From Ancistrus triradiatus (taxonomy: Eukaryota > Chordata > Actinopteri > Siluriformes > Loricariidae), in NCBI GenBank assembly GCA_025084515.1, contig JAJAGP010002181.1:62001-126000 (forward strand): a stretch of DNA of 64,000 bases. Direction: 5' to 3'. Below are positions 1-12,700 of the stretch, piece after piece. Numbering within the stretch: the stretch's first letter is position 1; each line of letters opens with the position of its first letter. The position numbers and the translations under genes are program-made. The notes below the pieces were generated by a model. That model saw nothing but the letters and a program-made list of their open reading frames with translations. It had not been told where the DNA came from and searched no databases.

Positions 1-1138
1 TGTTTTTTTAATTTTTTATAGAATGTGTGCCGAGGCTAGCTCAGGAGCACACGCGCACTCACACCGCACTAACAGCCGGGGGGTTTCGGGGAGGTGTGAC
101 GTGCCAGGGCGCTCGTATATATACACGTCCTTACGTCACTGGAGCGAACCATAATCACACTCCAACGGGTGGAAGCCATTTATATATTTTATATTTAATA
201 AAACAAAACCTTTTATTGTTTCATGATTAATTTCTACAGTAGAATAGAATAAGCTTGTCGACATACAATATCCACAACGGCTGACCATATTAATAACGTG
301 TAATTAAGAGAACAAAGTTGAGAATCGACTTTTAGTCGAAATCCGATCCTGTATTCGTGCAGCTGCGCTACGAATGTAAGACCGTTCTCCGTTTATTTTA
401 TTTGTTTTTAAATACAGTAAATATGTAGTATTTATAAATGTAAGTATTTATAGAGTTATGCAATGTTTACTCCGTCATTAAATAAGTTAAAGCTCTAAAG
501 AAATGTTTTACTAAAACATTCAAGTCATTCAGAACTTGCAATTCAACTATTTCACTACAAGATGGCACCAGATGCAGACCAACCGTTGCAGTTAGTTGCT
601 GTTTTATTCTGAATTTGTATAGAGTTTTAATTTGTGCTAGACCCGTATTATAACGAATTTAGATATAAATAACAAGATAAACACTTGCAAATGTTTGTTT
701 TTGTTTCTCTCCTATCAAAATCAGAGATATGTTCATTGCATTTCCTGTGCTTTCTGATTTCACAATGCTGTTTAGTTAACATCCCATAAAAATGCTTTTT
801 GTATTATTTTGCGGTTTAATCTAAATCTGTTTCAGAATTTCTCTATCACTCATAGTTTAATTATATTATATATAGTATCCTCTCATATCATTAGCTATAG
901 TATAAATGTGCCAGCGCTCCTCAGCATTTTGTTTAAGTGTAACAGCTTCTTTTGGAAGGCACAGCTCTAGATAAATGACCGGACATTTTGGGACATGCAG
1001 ACAGTGCTCACTCTTGTGCAGTACTTCCCTGTCAGTTACAGGCTGGTACTGTGTGTGTAAATATCTGTGGTGCCGTGTTTTTATGATTCTGTTGTTGCTT
1101 TTGTCTATGAGTGTTGTTCTGATACCCATCCATTACGA
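1..1138. other. 3' intergenic flank, no gene recognised
   Basis: AT-rich sequence with no exon-like or conserved coding stretch that I can recognise. The first 230 bases are GC-richer, contain TATA-like and AATAAA-like strings and could be a decayed LTR, but I saw no partner repeat. Short open frames at 866-1129 and 975-1247 show no domain. Confidence 0.5.
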
Positions 1139-1332
1139 CAGTGTTTCTCAGTCCTGGTCCTGGTGCCCCACCGCTCTGCACAGTTCAGCGCTTCTCCTGT
1201 TTGAACACACCCACTTTAACTCAGTAACGGGCTTGCTCCTGGACTGAGTAGTCGGATCAGATGTGTTGGGAGCAGAAAAACACTAAAACATGCAGAGCGG
1301 TGGGGCGCCAGGACCAGGATACAGAAACACTG
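1139..1332. mobile_element. hAT-like MITE with long terminal inverted repeats
   Basis: The left end (CAGTGTTTCTCAGTCCTGG, 1139 onward) is mirrored by the right end (CCAGGATACAGAAACACTG, ending 1332). About 45 bp at each end pair, with the CCCACCGCTCTGCA core at the inner side. The flanks CATTACGA (1131-1138) and CATTATAA (1333-1340) look like an 8-bp target duplication whose single CpG has decayed on both strands. No coding capacity. The 8-bp duplication suggests hAT; the family assignment is inference. Confidence 0.65.
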
Positions 1333-2130
1333 CATTATAACGTCAATAAACTGTTAATTGTCCAAATACTTTCTGCTACATCTGTGGTGTCCACATTTAA
1401 ATCACCAAAATGTTTTTTCACCCTTCATTTAAAAAACGCTATGGTTTTGGATATAAAGTGGGTGAACAGGATAAAAGACGAGCCTCCTGTAATGTGTAGT
1501 ATCACAGGAGGTTAGGGTTATTAGTTCTGCCTGATTAATATAAATGGTATAAGATTAAAATCCACAGTACAAGGTACTGTACCCAAACCTCTAAAAACCA
1601 TCAGACTGGTGACCAGAAAGTGGAGGAAGATCCAGATTCAGTGCAAGATGTTACAAAATCTCCAGTTGCTTTAGCTTGTGGATGAATAATGAGATTTAAT
1701 TCTGTTAAAAAAAAAAAGTCCTCTGTACCTTAATCAGGTCTGATTACTGATTAAATGATTATTGATTAGATGACCAGATCAATACAGCACCATTAATCAC
1801 ACTGTCCAGAATGAAACAGCAGTCAATAAATCACAGATTAATCCAAATTAAACAATAGTAATATCACAGTTTAGAAATACTCTTTATAATCTTTATATGA
1901 TTTACATATAACATACATGTAATCGGAAACCACACAGTGTCCTGTACAAACCAGAACACACGACACGGATATAACCATTACCAGGAAGGGACTGATCCTC
2001 CATCATGCCTACTCTCCCTCACACATGGCCAATCGGTCTGCACGGTGATGGTTTAGACAACTAGACTAGGCCTACTAGGCATCATAGCTAAATAAAAGTA
2101 AATAAACAAATGACATAAAAATATACATAT

Positions 2131-2340
2131 TTGTTGAGTATGCCTGGGTTCGAGCCCCAGCTTGGCTGCCTCCTGTGTGGAGTTTGCATGTTCTCCCTGC
2201 GTCTTGGTTTCCTAACACATTCAAAAGACTCTGCGTTAGGTCAACTGGTGTCTCTAAATTGGCCCAGCATAAATGTGTGTGACTGGTATCAATGTAAGTG
2301 TGCGTCTGTTGTGAATAGCTGTTGATGCTGATATGTTAAA
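2131..2340 (+). mobile_element. tRNA-derived SINE (HE1/DANA-like) fragment
   Basis: Contains a B-box-like GGGTTCGAGCCC followed by the fish SINE core (GTGTGGAGTTTGCATGTTCTCCC, here split by small changes) and the 'TCTCTAAATTG' block typical of zebrafish and catfish tRNA-SINEs. An AT-rich tail follows. The copy is diverged and the 5' tRNA-like head is incomplete. Confidence 0.6.
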
Positions 2341-2639
2341 TATAAAAAATAAACAAATAAACATTACACACACTCAGCTGATGGACTGTGCATAGGACAT
2401 TGTGTACATTTTATTTTCCACTTTAATCGGACTAATGCACTGCTGGTACTGTACAGCTAATAACAGGGCAATAAAAGGCTAACAACATCACCGTCACGTA
2501 TCTTATCCGTTTCTCCACCAGAGGGCGGTACAGATCAGTCAGTTCAGACTGAGCCTGAATCAAATCTCATGCTATACTAAAGCCTGATATCAGTTAGTAT
2601 GCGTGTGTGTGTGTGATCTGTACATGATACACTACCATG

Positions 2640-3010
2640 TGTGAGTAAGTGATTTTGTTGTATTGTTTGGCGATGAGTTTAGGATCGTTGTGTTTGAAGC
2701 TGAACCACTTGCCCATCTTCAGTTGTCCAGCAGAGGACTGTGAGGTTAACTCAAGATTTTGGGTGTAGTCTGCATGTTACCTTCAATCCCGACAGAGAAA
2801 ACCATCCCAGAGCATAATGGTACCACCACCATGCTTCATCTGACCACAGAACCTTTTACCACACGGCATCAGAAACGCAAACGATTCTCAGGTTGGCACT
2901 TTTTCAGAACTTTGTTGCCCTCTGCCATACAGACCAGCTTTGTGTAAAGCTTTGTGAGATTGTTGGCACACGCACAGAATCTCAGCCACAAACTCTTAAA
3001 TTATTCAGAG
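2640..3010 (-). mobile_element. Relic of a Tc1/mariner transposase
   Basis: Read on the minus strand, 2790-2850 encodes a KHGGGTIMLWDG motif, the signature after the second catalytic Asp of Tc1 transposases. Further on, 2650-2700 gives a FKHNDPK-like match to the usual 'QHDNDPKH' block. The frame is broken by stops and neither inverted repeat is visible, so this is a short internal relic. Confidence 0.6.
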
Positions 3011-3285
3011 TTATCGCTCGACTCCTGTATCTTCAATGATCAGTATCCTGCTGACTCACGTATCCAGTTTGGAGTGATCCATGTCTTCATTACTCGGTGT
3101 ATCAGATTATATGTGATCTGATCCTTTATTTTATACAGCTAATGGATTTATTTAGAATTAAATTACTGCTGTGTCTGTAACCCTAATCAGTAATAATTCA
3201 AACACTTATAACGATACTTTATAAATAAATAAATAAATATATATATAAACAAGGAATACTGATGAATCAAACACTACTCTCTTTA

Positions 3286-3312
<27 letters not shown>
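3286..3312. repeat. (CA)n microsatellite
   Basis: Perfect CA dinucleotide run of about 13 units in intergenic DNA. A second run of about 12 units lies at 3412-3436, and a third at 4913-4942. Confidence 0.95.
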
Positions 3313-3319
<7 letters not shown>

Positions 3320-3587
3320 CCATGTGAAACATTCCTTTGTTATTAACTGGAGCTGACTCGTCTCTGAGGTCGAGACACACCCAGACTAAGAGAAAGTTCT
3401 GGAATGCATCCACACACACACACACACACACACACAGAACATTATTATAAATTCATACTGTATTAGATTCTGATCAGTGTTAAATATTCAGAATTAGAAC
3501 AGTCTTATGTAAAAGTTTGTGCACCACTCAAACTAAAATTTCGTAAATGATAATTATATTGCATATATCTGTATAAATTATATTATA

Positions 3588-3596
3588 TTAAGCACA

Positions 3597-3627
<31 letters not shown>

Positions 3628-4222
3628 GATAGAGAGATAGGGAGATTATCAATGGTCTTGTATGTCTTCCATTTTCTTACAATTGCCCCCACAGTTGATT
3701 TATTCACACCAACCTGCTTGCCTATTGTAGATTCACTCTTCCCAGCCTGGTGCAGGTCTACAATTTTCTTCCTGGTGTCCTTCGATAGCTCTTTGGTCTT
3801 GGCCATGGTTGAGTTTGGAGTCTGACTGTTTGAGTCAAGTCAAGTCAAGTCAGACCTATTTATATAGCGCTTTTTACAATGGAGCATTGTCTCAAAGCAA
3901 CTTTACAAGTTTAGTTTGAGGCTGTGGACAGGCGTCTTTTATACAGATAACGAGGTCAAACAGGTGAAATTAATACAGGTAACGAGTGGAGGGCAGAAGA
4001 GCTTCTTAAATAAAGTTACAGGTCTGTGAGAGCCAGAAATCTTGCTTGTTTGTGGGTAGCCAAATACTTATTTTCCACCATGATTTATGATTAAAGTCTT
4101 TAAAAGTCCTACAATATGATTTCCTGGCTTTTTTTTTTTCATTTTGTCTCTCATAGTTGCAGTGTAGCTATGATGAAAATTAGTAGGAGAACTTGCACAA
4201 TTAGTGGCTGGCTAAATACTTT
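3588..4222 (-). mobile_element. Internally deleted Tc1-like transposon with an L2-tail insert
   Basis: On the minus strand, 3640-3806 encodes the paired-like helix-turn-helix N-terminus of a fish Tc1 transposase, starting MAKTKELSKDTRKKIVDLHQ and including GVNKSTVGAIVRKW. The catalytic DDE domain is absent, and the frame runs into TA/GA simple repeat at about 3635. The right terminal region (4060-4222) matches the element at 31930-33471, including TAAATACTTTTTT near the tip. A 79-bp LINE tail (3835-3913) is inserted in the 5' leader. Non-autonomous and dead. Confidence 0.8.
3835..3913 (-). mobile_element. L2-like LINE 3' end inserted into the Tc1 element
   Basis: Contains the (TCAAG)n tail and the 'TATATAGCGCTTTTTACAAT' block, the reverse of the 3' end of the L2-like LINE at 19805-19880. 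It is bracketed by GTTTGAG at 3828-3834 and again at 3914-3920, a 7-bp target duplication. The uninterrupted version of the site is seen at about 32545-32560 in the sister Tc1 copy. Confidence 0.8.
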
Positions 4223-4379
4223 TTTTCTCTCTGCAGATTTTAAGAATCTAACTACAGGTCCATTAAGTAAGGCCTGGATACAGATGATGTGAGAAAGTGT
4301 TTCATCTTTAGTGCTGTCAAATATTCCACTGTATTAATGATACAACATTCATTTATTTATATTCCTGCATAATCTATTT

Positions 4380-4580
4380 CTGGGGCCTAACTGGCACCAC
4401 AGGGTGTAAGGTGGGAACCGCACTTGTAAGAGCACTGGTCCATCTCAGGGGAAACCAAAGTATCTAGAGAAACTCCACATTGACACGGGGAGAATATGCA
4501 AACTCCACACAGGCTGTAGCTTGGCATCAAAGTGGGCGTGTGTGGAGCTGTGAGGCGTTGGCACTAACCGATGTACCCTG
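4380..4580 (-). mobile_element. tRNA-derived SINE fragment
   Basis: Antisense copy of the HE1/DANA core: GGGGAGAATATGCAAACTCC then ACACAGGCTG. The surrounding text is diverged. It lies just beyond the presumed 3' end of the 14-3-3 gene. Confidence 0.55.
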
Positions 4581-4734
4581 GTACAGTGTTAATCATGACT
4601 AATTACGTTTCTGTTTGCTGGAATTTGAGACCAAAGAAGCTTGTAATCTGAATTGATTTCACATAATCGAATCAGAGATGTTTTTAAGGACGCAGACAGA
4701 AGAAAGAGCAGAGTCGCTTCAGTTTCTCTTTTTC

Positions 4735-6402
<1,668 letters not shown>

Positions 6403-6456
6403 TTAGTTGTTTTCTCGGCCCTCCTCAGGCTCCTCCTGATTATCTGAAGTCCACAG
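6403..6456 (-). CDS. ywhaz: 14-3-3 coding exon 6 (last), C-terminal tail
   Basis: Acceptor TTTTAG precedes CTGTGG at 6456. The exon encodes LWTSDNQEEPEEGRENN then TAA at 6405-6403. LWTSD is the conserved start of the last exon in 14-3-3 genes. The tail is shorter and less glycine-rich than the usual zeta tail. Confidence 0.93.
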   Translation of the reverse strand: MWTSDNQEEPEEGRENN

Positions 6457-7086
6457 CTAAAACACAACAAGAACAAAGAGTCAGTCATTCATTCATTCAG
6501 TCATCTGAATGAGGCCCTAATAATCATGAAGGAAGAATCATTCATTCAGTAAGATATACACTCATTCAGTACTTAATCTACACTGTCATTCCTTGATCAA
6601 ATGCACAGGTGAACTGATGATGGGCTAACACTGTGTTACACATTGAGTCCAGTAGGGGAGTGGTGTCGCCCCCCCCACACACTCTGAGCCACTCAGTACT
6701 GATTCTGGCCATCAGGAGGCAGATCTTCTACGGTGAGACCGACTCCAGAGGAATCGGCTACACTCGGCCTAACCCTCCAACAATGGCCGACTGGAGCCTG
6801 GAGATGATCCTCATCCACCCCGCCCTGCCCCGCCCTAGTAACGGCCAATCACATGCAGCTACACGTGTGTGTTAGAATCTAATTAAATCAAGAAATCTGT
6901 CTAGAACTTCATCAGCAACTTCATTAACATAATCACATTATAAAATCCCTCTGCTGCTAATACACAACTCAAAGCAATGCATTATGGGAGCTGTAGTTCT
7001 TTGTCTTTCGAACGGGACATGTGGAGTCTCAGGGATTAAATTCTTACTCAGATATGAGGTGATGATTCATCATGAGGCTCCTGTTT

Positions 7087-7119
<33 letters not shown>

Positions 7120-8718
7120 AGAGGTGAACTCACTGTCAGATTGTCTCGCAGTAGCTGCATGATCAGGGTGCTGTCCTTATACGAATCCTCAGTCAGCTGA
7201 TCCAGTTCAGCAATCGCATCATCAAACGCCTGGACATCACAAACACGGAATTAACACGGGTGCAGTTACACACCATGGTTTTACATTCTGCAGCTTCATA
7301 CGTGCTGCGGTGCGATTACACACAGTCTTATACAAACATCTGGACATGCAACTTATTCCAACAAACCACTGATTAGTTACTTAATGAAGGCTTGAGGCCA
7401 AATCTCGAGTGGACCCTCTGGAGCGAAGCCTAAACCCCAGCATGACTCGGTAAGCTGCATTATTCCTGCATGTGACCTGTAGCTGACACTGTGGCTGGAT
7501 CTCTCACCTTCTTGGCGAGTTCGCAGGCCTGCTCGGGGGAGTTCAGGATCTCGTAGTAGAACACGGAGAAGTTGAGGGCCAGGCCGAGGCGGATGGGGTG
7601 AGTGGGCTGCATGTTATCCTTACTGATGTCAAATGCAGCCTGGTAACCTTCCTGAGATTTCTGAATGATGTCTGTGGGAAAGAAGAACAGGGGGCGGGGC
7701 ATACAGTGTGAGGTCATAGAGATGATGGACTTAAGGACCCCTTACAAACCCCTATGGGCCCGTAACAGAACCATGCAATCTCCTACAGCACCTCACGGAG
7801 CCCCTATAAACCCATACAGGTCCTTAAAACCCCTTACATACCCCTACAGGTCCTTAAAACCCCTTACATACCCCTACAGGTCCTTAAAACCCCTTACATA
7901 CCCCTACAGGTCCTGAAAACCCCTTACATACCCCTACAGGTCCTTAAAACCCGTTATATACCCCTACAGGTCCTTAAAACCCGTTATATACCCCTACAGG
8001 TCCTTAAAACCCCTTTTATACCCCATACAGGTCCTTAAAACCCCTTTTATACCCCATACAGGTCCTTAAAACCCCTTATATACCCCATGCAGGTCCTTAA
8101 AACCCCTTATATACCCCATACAGGTCCTTAAAACCCCTTACATACCCCATACAGGTCCTTAAAACCCCTTACATACCCCATACAGGTCCTTAAAACCCCT
8201 TACATACCCCATACAGGTCCTTAAAACCCCTTACATACCCCATACAGGTCCTAAAAAAACCCCTTACATACCCCATACAGGTCCTTCCTTAAAACCCCTT
8301 ATATACCCCCATACAGGTCCTTAAAAACCCCTTATATACCACTATAGGTCCTTAAAAACCCCTTATATACCCCATACAGGTCCTTAAAACCCCTTATATA
8401 CTCCATACAGGTCCTTAAAACCCCTTATATACCCCATACAGGTCCTTAAAACCCCTTATATACTCCATACAGGTCCTTAAAACCCCTTATATACCCCTAT
8501 AGGTCCCGAAAACCCCTTATATACCCGTACAGGTCCTTAAAACCCCTTATACACCCCATACAGACTGTATAACAAACCCTTACGGCCCCCTAGTGCCCCA
8601 TAGTTGCCATTTTGTGTCTGTAACTAAGATCCTAACGTTAGGAGGGGAGTCTACGCCTGAAGCCTCCATCTGAACCTCTTGCAGGGCGTGGTGGAGGCGA
8701 TGAGTGTTTTTTGCCTCT

Positions 8719-8763
<45 letters not shown>

Positions 8764-9658
8764 AAACAGATCAGAGAAATTCTGACTCTCCCCTCATTCA
8801 TTCTCTCCTGGGTGTGTCCACACAGGCTGAGACCTGCTGCTCTGATTCAGCCATCAGGAAACCAGCACACACACGGCGAGTCACTGCACGCGTGTGTGTG
8901 TGTGTGTGTGTGTGTGTAATGCACAGGAAGCACACGGTTGGCTGGAAGTGATTCTGTACATTCTTCCAGAACACACACGTTATTTATTTGTGATTATATC
9001 CGTACCCAGGTACAGAACCTTTAGCTGTATCACAAAAGTATTAGGATCTAACACCACCCCTCCCCCATCTTAGATCCTACAGGATCCCTTTAGATCCATT
9101 TATAATGGGCTTTAGGTCAGGACCTTTGGGTTCAGAGCTTCTTTTTGTTAATCTCCTGAGTTCCAGCACATCGCAGATCCTCCGCAGTACTTATCACTGC
9201 TCAGTGGAGTCTGATCTGAATCCCTGGCTACAGAAATGGATTTAATCCCAGTTCGTTGGAACCTAAATGTAGATTTGGGGATGTTTTACCCCCTCAAACG
9301 CTAATCCTCATTGTTCCTGGGTAAATCTCACTCGGTTCCTCTTCCAGCAGCTCCGTGTTAAACCCGGACCTTAATAGAACACTTACAGATTTATGGAGTC
9401 TCATGATTTTAGTGTGAGATTAAAGCTCATTTAGCGCGAAGGCGTTACCCATACCCCGTTCCTCCAGGGGTGCCGATACTTAGGATACAAGATCAATAGT
9501 GAAAACATTAATTAATCAGCTTTCTGACACTCACTGGTTTTATCTTCTCCTGTAGCGACCTCGGCCAGGTAACGATAATAATCCCCCTTCATCTTCAGGT
9601 AGAACACCTGGCTCTCAGCTGGAGACGAGGTGCGAATCAGGAACTTATCCAGGAGATG

Positions 9659-9703
<45 letters not shown>

Positions 9704-12700
9704 TTAGATTGTACAGATCACTGCTGCGAGGTTTTCACTTTGACACAGGGTGATCACCTGGAGTTCCACAGCTCCACTGCCTGATGTTGAACAATTTGTC
9801 TCAGTTTCCATCCTGAAACATCTTAGCTAGCCGACCCCCACAGGGACCTGGGTTCAAGTCCTGCTGGTGCCTTCCAGCCAGGTCGGGCAGCACATACAGA
9901 CACCATCAGCTGTGCCTGAGGGAGGGGGAGAAACAGCGACCCCTACACAACCATGAAATGAACTGGCACCCAGCCTGGGACATGCTTATGCCTGCGTCCT
10001 AAATCTGACTGGGAAACGTGGGGATGAAATGTGAAGAATGAATAAAATAAAATAAAAACACTGCAGCACTCAGCAGCAAAACACGGCTGCAGAGCTGCTG
10101 CTCCTTTGGATCTAGAGGACGCTCTGTGGGAAGTCCAGGGCTGATCCAGGACAAGCTGGAGGGAACACCTGGGGAACCAGCAAGAGGAGCTGGAGTCTAT
10201 GGTCAGGGACAGAAGAGTCTGCACTGTCCCCTTCGGACTTTTACAGAAGAACCTGTCCAACCGCAGCCAATCACTAGCAGATCATCCCCCACAGCTCCAG
10301 CTCTTTCTAGACAAACCCTGATATGTATTTAGAGTTGCCACTCCCATGTCCGTTACCCTAATCACATGCCCAAATTAAACACTGCCTGCTTCTAAAATCT
10401 GATCCGTGTGGTCAGAGGAAGCTCTCGTACCCTCTCCTGACCTTCACTCTGGATTTAACATCAGCTACAGCTGACTGCAGGCCTCAAGATGCTTCGGGTT
10501 CCTCAGGTGTGTTCCAGCAGGACCCTGAGCCCCGAGGCGACTGAACTCACCAGTACGTCCTTACAGATGGACTGCAGTTCGGACTCGATCTTCTCACGGT
10601 ACTCTTTGGCCATCTGCTGCTTGTCGCTGCCCTCGGTCTTCTGTTCGATGCTGGAGATGACCCTCCAGGAGGAACGCCGTGCCCCCACCACGTTCTTGTA
10701 GGCCACCGAGAGCAGGTTCCTCTCCTCGTCCGTCAGGTCCTCCCCCTTCTCCGTCACCTCTTTCATAGCGGCGGCCATGTCATCGTAACGCTCCGCCTGC
10801 TCGGCCAGTTTGGCCTTCTGCACCAGCTGACTTTTATCCATAACTGCTCACGTTCTGCAGGAGAAACATCACAATGCAACCAGGCAAATCAGTTATGGCT
10901 CGATTATGGACCGGTTACACACCAGCTACGGATCGGTTCATCATCAGGAAACAGGACGGAGATCTGCCGCCACACTTTATATCTCCACCTCAGGACTCGC
11001 ATTCTGTTTTCTCTCTCTTAGTTTAATAAAAGTTTTAATATATAAATTTACATATGACTGCCTGTCTGTACAGTCACTGTTACCAAAAGTTAATTTTAAT
11101 TGTTTGTTTTGATTCTTTTTTTAATTCAAAATTAAAATGCTTTAAAGCTTCATTAATAACCAAAAAGACTACAAGTGCAGAATTAGCTGATAGTGAAACA
11201 GAATAAATCCATATGTGTCACATTATTATTAAATATCTGCACTTACAGTAACTGAGGGTCGCAGTTATTTAATCTTAAATTAAGTCTTTATTAAACATAA
11301 AACCTGTAAAATCTCAGCACTTTATGAAACAGGTTTTAAATAATTCCAATAAAACTCTGTTTATGAAATCTGACATCACAAAGCACAGCTGAATTATCTT
11401 AGTTCACTTTTAGGATTGTACCAAGGAGCACTGATGTGTGAGCGGCCCTCGACTGCTCCAGTTAGTCCCATCAGGTGGTTCGACTCCAAGTTAAATATTA
11501 TGCTTCATGTTTATGTACCTACAGTGATTAAAGGTGTTCGCTGGTGATAAATCACTTTAAAACATTTGATTAACTATAGGGCTATTAAACTGAACGCATT
11601 AATATATAAACCAATCAGCCTGTAAGTGATTTGGGACACTCCCTCAGAAGGCTTCGCTCATTACTGTGTGACAGCGGATTCCATCTCCGATTGCTGAGTA
11701 AACTCACGGTTTAACAACATGCCTGCACATGCAATAACAGCTTACACATACTGCTCCTACTCAAAATACCTCAGAAATAAAATACGTAATATTATTAACC
11801 TATTGTCCTGGTAATCGCTGTAGTGTTTATGAAATTCTTAAGTAAAAAATGCATTTTATACTGTATGAAGAGCATTTATTGTCAAATATGAGCAAATAAC
11901 CATTTGAATTGGGCGAAGTGAACTCTGAATGTCTCTTGGTTGAACTGTCGTATTTGGGGAATTACAAAGAATCGGTTCTAATGAACTGTTTGGTTTGGTT
12001 CAGGTCCGATCGTATAAGGATTTAAGATAGACGTTTATAGAAGATGTTAAGTGTAACATAAATGAGACTGGAGGTCTTTAAGTTACAGGATGATACAGGA
12101 AATCAGTATAATTGGAATATTAATATAGAAGATAAAGATTATATACTGAATTTAGTCTTTTGAATACATTTCAGTCATTTTGGAAGCTATATATTTTTAT
12201 AATTTTCATTTTTGCATTTCCACCCTGATTCTGTATGATTTTATACAAGTTCCTGTTATTCTTGTTATAGGTTTGATAATAAATGTTAGCAGATTTTACG
12301 GGTTTTAATCTGAAAAGTGATGCAGAGAGAACTGAATACATTACATTCTAGGGTGATTATGTATTGTACTATTTAATACACAACAATCAACAAAATAGCT
12401 CTTCATAATGTTTTCGGTTTTGTGATCGTCGACAGCACATATAATTTTTACCATATAAAGCATTATTTCAATAAGAACAGTGTTAATTCCATTAGAATGT
12501 GCTGTTCTATCGGTAGGAGACACGCCTCAATTTCACTCACACTCGAACTGAGACAGACCGGCGACTGACACGAAGGAATTTCTAACACAATAACGGAGCA
12601 GAAACGATATACTCACACTCAAAGTAATGCAGGGATGCTGAGCATGTGATTTTAATGTGATAATAAGATGCTCTAATGCATTTTGTTAACGTTATTGTTC

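Noticed and set aside
866..1247. Two opposing open frames of about 90 codons
   Set aside because: No homology I recognise; one runs into the MITE at 1139, which argues against a gene.
7801..8575. Regular 30-bp repeats resembling a CRISPR array
   Set aside because: There are no unique spacers: repeats abut head to tail and the whole lies in an intron of a vertebrate gene. It is a minisatellite.
10126..10332. Open frame of 68 codons between 14-3-3 exons
   Set aside because: No domain; the segment resembles a decayed LINE 3' part and lies within an intron on the opposite strand.
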